From Bacteriovorax sp. Seq25_V (GTDB lineage: Bacteria; Bdellovibrionota; Bacteriovoracia; Bacteriovoracales; Bacteriovoracaceae): a stretch of 64,000 bases of DNA. The DNA is taken from the NCBI RefSeq assembly GCF_000447795.1, contig NZ_AUNI01000015.1, positions 248,001 to 312,000 of the forward strand, written 5' to 3'. Of the stretch, positions 46,016 through 54,371 are shown one piece after another. The number at the start of each line of letters is the position of its first letter. Positions within the stretch are counted from its first letter, which is position 1. The notes under the pieces are model-generated. The model ran no database searches. It was not told the origin of the DNA and saw only the letters and a list, made by a program, of their open reading frames with translations. A program made the translations under genes and the position numbers.

Positions 46016-46889
46016 ATTTCGCTCCTTTCTACAGTTTTTAATATTACTGGCTAAGGACTGTGACAGAAGTCATTTAGGAATCCTGGCCGCAAGTTCGAGC
46101 TTCTATCTTATTTTAACCTTCGTTCCTCTTGTTCTCGTTTTGACACGCATTTTAGGGTTCTTCTTTGGACCAGAAGGCGAAAAGTTTGATCTTCTTATGG
46201 TATATGTATTCGAACTTATTCCACCTCACTTAGATGGGGTTGTTAACATTATTGCAGACATGCTCAAGAAATCGCTCTTTGCTAATAAAGGTTTTAATAT
46301 CATCAATACCTTCTTTCTACTGATTTCTTCACTTGGGTTTATTAATTCTATCTGGAAGGCATTAAGTGTTATTACAGGTGAAAAGAATGCTTCTCAAGTT
46401 GTAAAAACGATTAAAGGAATTGGTGTTCTTGCTATTACGTGCGGTTTTTTAACATTGGCCTTTATCATTCCAATTGTTTTTCAATTGATTACCAAAATTA
46501 GTGAAGTGGGTTATATTGCTAAGATGATTGCTTTCTTTAAGATAGAGAAGATATTTGAAATTTTAAACTCATTAATTATAGGAGCAGATATCGTTTCTGT
46601 TATTATGATTGTGATTTTTATGATGTCGATACTTCGCTATATTTTACATCCAAGAATTAACTTTAAAAGTGCTTTACTAGGGTCTGGTGTATTCACAATT
46701 CTAATTATTTCGGTGAAGTCTCTTTTCTTCTTCTATGTCTCATTTGTTGAAGCAGGACTTGTTGCTAATTATGGCGCTTCGTATGCATTGATACTTTTAT
46801 TTATTTGGATTTTATTTTCAATGTTTGTATTTTATTTTTCTGTTCTTTTAAGCTTGAACTTTCATAAATACTACTACAAAAAGGTCTGA
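45999..46889 (+). CDS. yihY: YihY/BrkB-family inner membrane protein
   Basis: 296 residues with about six membrane segments, beginning with a cytoplasmic stretch and SFYLILTFVPLVLVLTRILG. The pattern, with a helix-rich loop holding the PPHLDGVV stretch and later helices near 140-170, 190-215, 225-245 and 255-285, is typical of YihY/BrkB. E. coli YihY was once proposed to be ribonuclease BN, a claim later dropped; the real function is unclear. The start overlaps the small cysteine protein gene. Confidence 0.85.
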   Translation: MKLKNRFRSFLQFLILLAKDCDRSHLGILAASSSFYLILTFVPLVLVLTRILGFFFGPEGEKFDLLMVYVFELIPPHLDGVVNIIADMLKKSLFANKGFNIINTFFLLISSLGFINSIWKALSVITGEKNASQVVKTIKGIGVLAITCGFLTLAFIIPIVFQLITKISEVGYIAKMIAFFKIEKIFEILNSLIIGADIVSVIMIVIFMMSILRYILHPRINFKSALLGSGVFTILIISVKSLFFFYVSFVEAGLVANYGASYALILLFIWILFSMFVFYFSVLLSLNFHKYYYKKV

Positions 46890-46965
46890 CTAATCGCAGT
46901 GCAAGAGGGTATTTCTCAGTCCCTTGAGTTTTCATTTCAATAGGATTATATTTTGTTGATAACAA

Positions 46966-47202
46966 ATGGAGTTGATTTTGATTCGTGCTTTAATTGACAT
47001 TTATATTCTAATACTAATTATCGATGTTATTCTAAGTTACTTACCGCAGTACAAAGGGCATCCTTTCTCTGTGAAAATTAAGCAAATCTCAGATTTCTCA
47101 TGTGGTCCAGTTAGGCGCTTAATGCCAAAACTAGATATTCCTTTTGATATTTCTCCAATGGTTGTTATCTTCTGTTTAAAAATTTTAGAAGTTCTCTGGT
47201 AA
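46966..47202 (+). CDS. YggT-family small membrane protein
   Basis: 78 residues, one half of the usual YggT pair: a hydrophobic segment (about 4-25, with DVILSYLP) and a second (about 58-76), joined by a loop with SCGPVRRLMPKLDIPFDISPMV, a YggT signature close to PLRRxIPxxGGIDxSP. E. coli YggT is around 188 residues with two such units; single-unit forms exist. The start is ATG 46966 or a TTG at 46978 behind GGAG. The family is implicated in membrane or osmotic processes, without a clear mechanism. Confidence 0.8.
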   Translation: MELILIRALIDIYILILIIDVILSYLPQYKGHPFSVKIKQISDFSCGPVRRLMPKLDIPFDISPMVVIFCLKILEVLW

Positions 47203-47285
47203 TTAATTAAATCAAATACTTGCCAAACCGCAGTAAACAATTTTAAAATTTTAATAATGATTGTTTTACCTAGGGAGGGGTGAGA

Positions 47286-48152
47286 TTGCACACACCAAGT
47301 GAGTTTGAGTTTTTAACTCAAGAAACAGTGCGCATAAGCGAGGAAATGAGACTCGCTAATATGGCCGATCTCAATATTGAATCGTATGACGACGAACTTT
47401 ATAATGAGTTCTCTCTCTCATCACATTTTGATGAACCAATCGTTGAAAGCGAAGATCAAAGAATAGAGTATCCAAATAAACCGGGGCTGGTTTATACAAT
47501 CTTTAAAAGTGGAACAACATTTTCTCTTAGAGGCTTCGCATGTGAATCTATTGAAGAAGCGTTCGACTCAATCTATAGCGGTGAAAAGTCTTTTTTAAGA
47601 GCGCTACGTTTAAATGATAGCGAATTAGATCAAATTAAATTTTTCGAACTTTCAAGTTTTGAAAGAGCAGAGATAGTTCTCGACCAAGTATTTAATAAGC
47701 GTTTTCCTCTTGAGGAGGATGTGCTTTGTAATATTAGTGACCCTGGATTTTCTTGGTGGTATGGAAAAGCTGATGATGGCTTCCGTATTAATTTCAAGAG
47801 TCACAAGTTTATGTGTCAAGGCGAGAGAACGAAGCTTGGTCCAATTGGTGATGTGATCGTTGCTTGTCTAAGATTTGCTAAGTTAAAAGAACATTTTAAA
47901 TATCATCTTCCAATTTCAGAACTTGTTATTAATGAGAAACAATTCGTTCTAAGAAGTTCAGATAAGACTCATCCAATTATGAAAGAGTTGATGAATCTTT
48001 TTGAAAGAGGCGAGATAAGTGAAGAAAGTGCACTTCTATGTGAGCTAGATCTAAGTCTTAGGCTATATCTACTTGAGCTTGCAGATATTAGAAGATTTTG
48101 GATTGATGTCGAAGGTGCACTTTATGATAATAATTTAAATTTATTAAATTAG
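47286..48152 (+). CDS. Protein of unknown function
   Basis: About 288 residues with no signal peptide and no membrane segment. I prefer a TTG start at 47286, spaced about eight bases from AGGGAGG; a GTG at 47280 lies inside that Shine-Dalgarno. The N-terminal 60 residues are acidic and probably disordered. The centre (about 70-200) has Trp/Tyr-rich strands, and the C-terminal third is mainly helical. I do not recognise the family. It follows YggT and precedes the FtsB-like gene on the same strand, without an obvious tie. Confidence 0.65.
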   Translation: MHTPSEFEFLTQETVRISEEMRLANMADLNIESYDDELYNEFSLSSHFDEPIVESEDQRIEYPNKPGLVYTIFKSGTTFSLRGFACESIEEAFDSIYSGEKSFLRALRLNDSELDQIKFFELSSFERAEIVLDQVFNKRFPLEEDVLCNISDPGFSWWYGKADDGFRINFKSHKFMCQGERTKLGPIGDVIVACLRFAKLKEHFKYHLPISELVINEKQFVLRSSDKTHPIMKELMNLFERGEISEESALLCELDLSLRLYLLELADIRRFWIDVEGALYDNNLNLLN

Positions 48153-48156
48153 ATTG

Positions 48157-48184
48157 TTGAATAAAATTCAAAACTTGATAAAAT
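48157..48184 (+). promoter_or_regulatory. Sigma-70-like promoter for FtsB-like gene
   Basis: TTGAAT (48157-48162), 16 bases, then TAAAAT (48179-48184). Each hexamer differs from consensus at one or two positions. It lies 45 bases before the TTG start of the FtsB-like gene. Confidence 0.4.
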
Positions 48185-48228
48185 AATTAAAAACAGGATG
48201 TTTTTAAACACAACAACAGGATGTTAAT

Positions 48229-49173
48229 TTGCAATTTTCTTTTGAGAGAAAGTCAGCACCTACGGGAGCGGCACCACAAAATGCAGCTTCTTCAAATAAT
48301 GTAGGAAGTTCAGCTGATGATAAATTAAGAAAGGCCATAGAGCGTAACAGAGAAAAAATGCTGAAAAGACAGGGCTCTTCGGCAGCATCAGCCTCTACAG
48401 GTATGCAAGCTTCGGCTCCACAGAGACCAAGGCCTATGGGTTCAACTCCTCCGCCAGTTCCAAATCAAACTTTACAACAAAGATTAAATGCATCTCAAAA
48501 TACAGCGGCGAGACCTGCTTCTTCAGCGGCCTCTTCAGATGATTCAACTTCGTTACTTGAGAAAATGCGTGCTCGTAGAGCACAGGCTTCTGGGAAAGAT
48601 ATTCCTAGGCCTTCAGTTACTCAACCAGTTAACTCGGGAATGTCTGGAGCTTCTGGCTCAACTACATCGAGTATGCCAAGAAGAACTGTAACGGCAGATC
48701 CCGATAAGATTGAACTTGCTGGAAATTTACGTAAAGGAACGACTGCTCCAGCTGTTGTTAACTATGGTGCGGAACCGATTAAAGCTCCTGTAAAAAAATC
48801 AGTTAGTGCGAAAAGAAAATTAAAAACTAAAAATAAGAATACAAGCGAGACATCTTCAATTTCTAGTTGGTTTGTGAAGGGAACTTGGATGTTTTGTGCT
48901 TTCCTGATTGGAAGATTGATATTCTCTGATGGTGGAGTTGTTGAGTACCTTGACAAAAAAGCAGTTTATGATCAAAAAGTTCATGAGCTTGAAATCACGA
49001 AGAAGGACAATGCTCTTCTTATGCAAGAACTTGAGCTTATTAAAAGTGATGGTAAATATCAGAAGAAACTAGTTCGTGACCATCTTGGTTATATCGCAAA
49101 AGATGAATATCTAGTTCTATTTTCTAAGGGGAGTGAGGCCTCGACAGAAAATAGGGATATTTCTTCCATTTAA
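48229..49173 (+). CDS. FtsB/DivIC-like division protein with long disordered N-terminus
   Basis: 314 residues. Residues 1-212 are low complexity, rich in Ser, Ala, Pro, Thr and basic residues, and probably cytoplasmic and disordered. A membrane helix (about 213-232) leads to a coiled coil and the closing LVRDHLGYIAKDEYLVLF, which fits the FtsB/DivIC family (usually about 100 residues with a tiny cytoplasmic tail). FtsB works with FtsL and FtsQ in activating septal wall synthesis. TTG at 48229 follows AGGA. The 3' end overlaps the convergent DUF192 gene by 50 bases. Confidence 0.75.
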   Translation: MQFSFERKSAPTGAAPQNAASSNNVGSSADDKLRKAIERNREKMLKRQGSSAASASTGMQASAPQRPRPMGSTPPPVPNQTLQQRLNASQNTAARPASSAASSDDSTSLLEKMRARRAQASGKDIPRPSVTQPVNSGMSGASGSTTSSMPRRTVTADPDKIELAGNLRKGTTAPAVVNYGAEPIKAPVKKSVSAKRKLKTKNKNTSETSSISSWFVKGTWMFCAFLIGRLIFSDGGVVEYLDKKAVYDQKVHELEITKKDNALLMQELELIKSDGKYQKKLVRDHLGYIAKDEYLVLFSKGSEASTENRDISSI

Positions 49174-49642
49174 GAACAGAGCCTAATTCAATTTTATATT
49201 TATCAGCTTCACCTGCGTGTAGTTCTAAAACGTGGGCGCTGTAATATGTAGGAGTTACTGGAATTGACTTTATTGGCTCTCGGCCTTTGAAGTGTTGAAC
49301 ATTCTTCTCTAGGCCAACGACCTTCATGTTGAGATCAAGAAAGATAATATCTAGATTAAAGTATGTATTAGGCATCCAGAAAGTTTTTGAGCTCATATTG
49401 TTGTAAACAAAAAATAGTCCTTCATTAAATTTCATTTTAGATGGGTGAAGCCCACTGAGTCCCTTTGTCTTCTCTTCATTACTGATAGCAAATGAGACGC
49501 TGATGATATGCCCATTTGGTGCGATCAGCTCACTCGAGCCACGAGAGCTGTTTAGGAACTGCGCATTAACATCTAATGTATTAAAAAAAATGCACAAAAA
49601 GATAGTGAGCAAATGGCTAGGCTTTGATATATTTATGTTCAT
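49124..49642 (-). CDS. Secreted DUF192 protein
   Basis: 172 residues from the ATG at 49642. A hydrophobic signal peptide (about 8-24) ends in NAQ. The DUF192 domain covers about 35-165: [41 protein letters not shown] and the closing [17 protein letters not shown]. The family is small, often exported and of unknown function. The open frame extends upstream, but the extension overlaps the aspartyl-tRNA synthetase start and reads badly, so I reject it. It converges with the FtsB-like gene. Confidence 0.85.
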   Translation of the reverse strand: MNINISKPSHLLTIFLCIFFNTLDVNAQFLNSSRGSSELIAPNGHIISVSFAISNEEKTKGLSGLHPSKMKFNEGLFFVYNNMSSKTFWMPNTYFNLDIIFLDLNMKVVGLEKNVQHFKGREPIKSIPVTPTYYSAHVLELHAGEADKYKIELGSVLKWKKYPYFLSRPHSP

Positions 49643-49685
49643 ATTTAGATATTGCTCTAAAAATTTAGGAAATGGGAGAAGCTTT

Positions 49686-51467
49686 GTGTCAAATATCGCT
49701 GGTTTAATGAAGACGCACCACTGTGCACAACTAAGGTCATCTAATGAAGGAGAGAAAGTTACTCTTTGTGGTTGGGTAAATAAGAATAGAGATCTTGGAG
49801 GATTAAACTTCATCGATATCCGTGACAAGTACGGTGTTACTCAAGTTGGTTTCACAAGCTTTAAAGGAGATCTTTCTATCCTTAAGTCTTGTCATCTTGA
49901 ATCTGTTATCAAAGTTGTTGGAACAGTTGTGAAGAGACCTGCTGAAGCAATCAATAAGAATATGGCAACTGGGGAAATTGAAGTTCAGGCCGAGGAGATT
50001 ACGCTTCTTTCTGCAAACGATATTAATTCAATCCCATTTCTACCATATGGAGCGACTGAGGCTACTGAAGATAATAAGCTTAAATATAGATATCTCGATC
50101 TTAGAACGCAAAAACTACAAGATATTTTAAAGCTAAGAGCAGACACAACTTTTAAAGTTAGAAGTATGATGATGGAAGAGGGCTTTATTGAAGTTGAAAC
50201 ACCAATTCTATACAAGTCGACTCCGGAGGGAGCAAGAGATTATATTGTGCCATCACGTGTACACCCTGGTCATGTTTATGCTCTTCCACAATCTCCACAA
50301 ACGTTAAAGCAGCTTTTAATGATTGGGGGGACTGATAAGTACTTTCAAATCTGTAAGTGTTTTAGAGATGAGGATTTAAGAGCGGATAGACAACCTGAAT
50401 TTACTCAAATTGATATCGAAGTTTCTTTTTCAACAGAAGAATATATTAAAAATCTTGTTACAAAAATTCTAAAAGGACTTTTCAAACTAGATGATAATTT
50501 TTCAATTCCTGTTATGAGCTATCAAGATGCAATGAAAGATTACGGATGTGATAAACCAGATACTCGTTTTGGATTAAAGCACCACATTGTGAATGACATT
50601 TTTAAAGGAACGGACTTTGGAGTTTTCTCAAGCGTTCTTGCAACTAATGGTCTAATCAAGGCAATGTTTATTCCTGAGTCATTGGGAACGTTTTCAAGAA
50701 AAATTCTTGATGGGTTCGTAGATGTTGTAAAACCACACGGTGGAAAAGGTGTTGCGTTTTTTAAAGTAGAAAATGAAGCAGCTACAGGCGGTATTTCAAA
50801 ATTTATTACTGAAGATATTTTAAAACAACTGAATGGATTGGAAGCAGAAGGTAATAATGGAACATGGTTATTTTTTGCAGACGTTGCTGAAGTTGCCCAC
50901 GCAAGTGCTGATGCTGTAAGAAGACATCTTGGTAAAGAACTAGGGCTTCTAGGTGATAAAAAAGCATTTCTTTGGGTTAATAACTTTCCATTATTCGAAT
51001 ATAGTGAAGGACGTTTCTATGCTTGTCACCACCCATTCACACAAGTTAGAGAAGATCAGCTTGATGATTTCCTAAATGGTGATATCAATGATCCAGATGG
51101 ACCTATTAAAGACCTTTGTGCTCAAGCTTACGATATCGTGTGTAATGGCTATGAAATTGGTGGTGGATCACTTCGTATCTATAACCAAAACGTTCAATCA
51201 CGTATGTTTGAAATTCTTGGAATGAGCGAAGAAGAAGTTAAGCATCAGTTTGGTTTCTTCGTTGAAGCATTAAAATATGGAACTCCTCCACATGGTGGAC
51301 TCGCTTTTGGCCTTGACCGTCTTGTGATGATTCTTGCTGGAACAGATAATATTAGAGATGTTATCGCTTTCCCAAAAACTACAACAGCAAGTGATATGAT
51401 GTCGAGTGCGCCATCAAGACCGTCTAAAGATCAAACAGATGAGCTTCATTTCTCGTTTAATAAATAG
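49686..51467 (+). CDS. aspS: Aspartyl-tRNA synthetase
   Basis: About 593 residues, close to E. coli AspRS (590). N-terminal anticodon-binding OB fold ([21 protein letters not shown]), class II motif 2 ([16 protein letters not shown]), the bacterial insertion domain (about 290-410) and motif 3 ([12 protein letters not shown]). YALPQSPQ is the usual flipping-loop stretch. It charges tRNA-Asp with aspartate. I choose the GTG at 49686, with GGGAG seven bases ahead, over the ATG at 49707; the longer frame from 49503 is not supported. An inverted repeat follows 15 bases after the stop. Confidence 0.96.
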   Translation: MSNIAGLMKTHHCAQLRSSNEGEKVTLCGWVNKNRDLGGLNFIDIRDKYGVTQVGFTSFKGDLSILKSCHLESVIKVVGTVVKRPAEAINKNMATGEIEVQAEEITLLSANDINSIPFLPYGATEATEDNKLKYRYLDLRTQKLQDILKLRADTTFKVRSMMMEEGFIEVETPILYKSTPEGARDYIVPSRVHPGHVYALPQSPQTLKQLLMIGGTDKYFQICKCFRDEDLRADRQPEFTQIDIEVSFSTEEYIKNLVTKILKGLFKLDDNFSIPVMSYQDAMKDYGCDKPDTRFGLKHHIVNDIFKGTDFGVFSSVLATNGLIKAMFIPESLGTFSRKILDGFVDVVKPHGGKGVAFFKVENEAATGGISKFITEDILKQLNGLEAEGNNGTWLFFADVAEVAHASADAVRRHLGKELGLLGDKKAFLWVNNFPLFEYSEGRFYACHHPFTQVREDQLDDFLNGDINDPDGPIKDLCAQAYDIVCNGYEIGGGSLRIYNQNVQSRMFEILGMSEEEVKHQFGFFVEALKYGTPPHGGLAFGLDRLVMILAGTDNIRDVIAFPKTTTASDMMSSAPSRPSKDQTDELHFSFNK

Positions 51468-51482
51468 TCAATTTTTGTCATG

Positions 51483-51506
51483 GGTGTTCACAAAAAAGTG
51501 AACACC
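51483..51506 (+). terminator. Hairpin after aspS
   Basis: GGTGTTCAC (51483-51491) and GTGAACACC (51498-51506) form a perfect nine-base-pair stem around a six-A loop. No T-run follows, so termination may need Rho or the hairpin may protect the mRNA end; on the minus strand a six-T loop occurs instead. Confidence 0.5.
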
Positions 51507-51579
51507 TCTCCAACTTATAACAAATACCCATAATTCTAGAGAGACTTCGAGTTAAAATTAACTTAAGAGGTCTAGGATT

Positions 51580-53256
51580 ATGAATATTAAAACTTATACA
51601 TTAATTATTTCCGATGACCCGCTTTTCTCAGGACGTATAAGGCGTGTCTTATCTAAGAATGAAATTTCTATAGAGTGGCGTACACTTGTTTTTTCTAACA
51701 GTGAATCAAATGAGGAAAAAGATTTTAAACTCGATAAGCTATTCGAACTAATCTTAAAAATAAAAAAAGTGAATATTGTCGTCTTCTTTGATTTTGAAAA
51801 GAAAGAAGAGTTTTGTTTGGACCTTATTAAGATTTTTAATAAGTATCAAGGAGCGCAGTATATTCTACAAATCTGCTTCTTTGGAGAAGAGAATCCAAAG
51901 ACCGATTTAGAAGCCGCTCTCGCTGCTGGTGCCCATATGGTTGAGTATAAGCGACCAGACCTTGATGATATTGTAACAAATATTCAGTATCTCAAAAATT
52001 CAGAATTTAATTTTTTACCTGAATATGCAACGAGTAGGGGTTATGACACTGTCTTATGGCCAAGATTCTTTTGCAAGATAAAGCATATTGACCCTCAGAA
52101 TATATTAGCAACAACAACATTTGATAAACTTAATCCAAGTGATGAGTGGATAAAGCGCTTTATTCCGCAAATTGGAGATGGAAAGGCAATGGTTAGTAAT
52201 TCTGAATCGTTGGAAAAAAAATGTCGATGGATTGAAGATATTAATACACTAAAATTTGAGTACAGTGAGAATGAACTACTAACAGGAGACTTTTTAAATA
52301 TTTCATCAGTAGAAAAAGATGCGGTCGATACTTTTACTTATAAATTAGCAAAAAGAGTTTCACCTTCAGAGTTTGAAGAAGTACAAAAAAAGACAAAAAA
52401 AATATTCTCAAAAATGGTGGATACTAGAGTCCGTGTTATGGTGATTGATAAGCGCGTAAAGTTACTCCAAAAAAACCATGAAACAGAAAAACAGAAAGCA
52501 AATCTTTTTTCATATCCTTTCTTATCTATGAAGCATGAAGATCAAATAAGCTGTCGGCCTCATATTATTGCTTTACAGTGGGATCAGTTAACAATTCTCG
52601 ATGAAAATTCGAATGAATTAAGTTTGAATGATGATCAAAAAATTCATTCCATTGAAAGCTATATCAAAAAACTTCTAAATGAGGATACGGTACTAATCAT
52701 TTTTGGACTTCATGACATTGATATTAAAAAAATTTCGAAAACACAATTGAATGTCCCATTTGATATTACTTCTGATTTCTTGAACAAGATTATTTCGGTA
52801 TATGAAAAGAAAATTGAGCATAATCCACTTCGGGTTGAAGAAGTTCTTGGAATTGAAGAAATTAAAAATTTTGAAGTAGATCCACTACTAAAGCTTGAAT
52901 TTCCAATTATTATTGAAAAACTTAATGAGCATCGCTTAACATTTTCTAGTCCTATGAAAATATCAGATAAGACTGTAATTAAGTTCTCAACTCCATGTGT
53001 TTTTTATCTTCTAGTTCTTGATAAACTTGCAGATAAGGATTTCTATGGAGGACTAATAATGGGAGTCGATGAGCTTGAAAAATCCCTACTAAGGAGGGAA
53101 GTTAACCGATTGCTAAGAATACCTATAGAAGCTGAAAATGAGCAGGATAAGCTAAAATTTGTAAATCTCAATAGTGCTGAGCTTATTAAAAGACAGAAGG
53201 AGACTTTGAAAAAGAATAAGAAGGATGTAGTCGATAAGCTTAAAGATGAGCAATAA
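51580..53256 (+). CDS. Large cytoplasmic protein with degenerate receiver-like N-terminus
   Basis: 558 residues with no signal peptide or membrane helix. The first 130 residues resemble a receiver domain, TLIISDDPLFSGRIRRVL and later AALAAGAHMVEYKRPDLDDIV, but the expected phosphoacceptor segment reads VVFFDFEKK and the lysine near KPD is kept. The middle is Lys/Glu-rich; residues about 460-500 (RLTFSSPMKISDKTVIKFSTP) might form a PilZ-like barrel, but that is tentative. I do not know the family. GAGG precedes the ATG by eight bases. A small basic protein gene follows 38 bases after the stop. Confidence 0.6.
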   Translation: MNIKTYTLIISDDPLFSGRIRRVLSKNEISIEWRTLVFSNSESNEEKDFKLDKLFELILKIKKVNIVVFFDFEKKEEFCLDLIKIFNKYQGAQYILQICFFGEENPKTDLEAALAAGAHMVEYKRPDLDDIVTNIQYLKNSEFNFLPEYATSRGYDTVLWPRFFCKIKHIDPQNILATTTFDKLNPSDEWIKRFIPQIGDGKAMVSNSESLEKKCRWIEDINTLKFEYSENELLTGDFLNISSVEKDAVDTFTYKLAKRVSPSEFEEVQKKTKKIFSKMVDTRVRVMVIDKRVKLLQKNHETEKQKANLFSYPFLSMKHEDQISCRPHIIALQWDQLTILDENSNELSLNDDQKIHSIESYIKKLLNEDTVLIIFGLHDIDIKKISKTQLNVPFDITSDFLNKIISVYEKKIEHNPLRVEEVLGIEEIKNFEVDPLLKLEFPIIIEKLNEHRLTFSSPMKISDKTVIKFSTPCVFYLLVLDKLADKDFYGGLIMGVDELEKSLLRREVNRLLRIPIEAENEQDKLKFVNLNSAELIKRQKETLKKNKKDVVDKLKDEQ

Positions 53257-53294
53257 GGTATTGTAATTTCAAGAAAAAAAAGTAAAATCAGATA

Positions 53295-53597
53295 ATGGCC
53301 ATTCGTTTAAACGACTTAAAATCACCCAGAAAACCGCTTGCAGAGGAATCCTTACTCGATATCATTTTGAAGAGAAAGGAAGAGCGTTTTAAAAGAAGGC
53401 AAGGTGGTCGCTTTAAGAAAAAAAGTGTCAGACCCTGGGCCAAGAAAGATGAGACTGCTCTCTTTGAGGACCGCCAGTCATCAGTAATGATGCCATTTAC
53501 AAAAGATAATCAAGATTTTGATGAAGAAAAGCTCCTACGAAAAATCATTGTAAGAGCGAAATCATTGTTTCATGGATTGGATCTAACTGATCTTTAG
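53295..53597 (+). CDS. Small basic protein of unknown function
   Basis: 100 residues, strongly basic in the middle (about 27-50, rich in Lys and Arg with KRKEERFKRRQGGRFKKK), acidic near the C-terminus. No signal peptide or membrane segment. A nucleic-acid contact is conceivable but unproved. There is no clear ribosome binding site, and the end overlaps the convergent RDD gene by 15 bases, so confidence is moderate. It follows the degenerate receiver gene on the same strand. Confidence 0.55.
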   Translation: MAIRLNDLKSPRKPLAEESLLDIILKRKEERFKRRQGGRFKKKSVRPWAKKDETALFEDRQSSVMMPFTKDNQDFDEEKLLRKIIVRAKSLFHGLDLTDL

Positions 53598-54191
53598 TAA
53601 TCTGTTTGAAACAGGATCTTCAGGGAACATATCAATCTGTTCTGCTTTAGGTGATATATTCTCCTCAAGTGTATCAATAATCGCAAATTCTTCATCCGTC
53701 ATCACAGTTGTTCCAGATAAGTAATCTCCAATACTCTTCATATCCTTCTTTAAATAGACTAGAGCAAAAGGAATAAAGAACATGTAGTTGCATAGCAAAT
53801 AGCCTAAAGCGCGAGCGAAGCATTCTTTCGCAGAAAGCTCCTCTTTGCGATGTCCATTAGAATACACTCTAAGCTTAAAAAACATTTTACCTAATGTTCT
53901 ACCTTCTCCTAGATAATAGAAGAAAAAGAAATATGCCGTATAAACAATAGGCAGTGAAAGATTAGTCGCCCCTGAATTCACTAGAGAGGAGGACTTTGAG
54001 TTAAAGAGCGAGATATTCGAAATATAGCTATTCACAAAGCCAAGCCAAGCGAAAACCATAAACTTATTCAAGAAGACAATCGCGTAGAGATCTAAGATAA
54101 AAGCGTACATGCGCTTTTTAAGGATCTTCTTTCTCTCTGGCATCTTAGGGGTTAAATGTTCAATTTCAGTTACAAGTCTTACTCTTTCCAT
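53583..54191 (-). CDS. RDD-family membrane protein
   Basis: 202 residues with three or four membrane segments (about 30-55, 80-95, 125-150). The family's features are KRMYAFILDLYAI near the start of the first helix, EGRTLGKMFFKLRV in the middle and DYLSGTTVM near the end. RDD proteins are widespread, with suggested transport roles and no agreed function. The N-terminal 25 residues are basic. It is convergent with the preceding small gene. No clear Shine-Dalgarno is visible. Confidence 0.8.
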   Translation of the reverse strand: MERVRLVTEIEHLTPKMPERKKILKKRMYAFILDLYAIVFLNKFMVFAWLGFVNSYISNISLFNSKSSSLVNSGATNLSLPIVYTAYFFFFYYLGEGRTLGKMFFKLRVYSNGHRKEELSAKECFARALGYLLCNYMFFIPFALVYLKKDMKSIGDYLSGTTVMTDEEFAIIDTLEENISPKAEQIDMFPEDPVSNRLLKIS

Positions 54192-54270
54192 AGCAGGCGT
54201 ATCGTCATATCCCTCTCTAGATGAAGCTCCTGGGCTCCCGCTGGCGTCTGAAGGCAGATTTTACCCAAAG

Positions 54271-54287
54271 TTGGCATAAGGCTTGCT
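54271..54287 (+). promoter_or_regulatory. Sigma-54 (-24/-12) promoter for the metalloprotease-like gene
   Basis: TTGGCATAAGGCTTGCT has GG and GC separated by exactly ten bases, with the TTGG/TTGC boxes of RpoN promoters (consensus TGGCACG-N4-TTGCW). Transcription is predicted to begin near 54298, giving a leader of about 75 bases before the ATG. The gene encoded downstream is the secreted HExxH protein. Confidence 0.5.
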
Positions 54288-54371
54288 TTATAAACAACAA
54301 ATATGAAGTTTACTAAGTAAATCAAGCTTAGAAAGTGTCTAAGACATGGACATGTGTACAAGGGAGAAATG

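Noticed and set aside
51580-53256. Calling the 558-residue protein a response regulator
   Set aside because: The N-terminal domain keeps only part of the receiver motifs and no clear phosphoacceptor; a degenerate receiver is the most that can be claimed.
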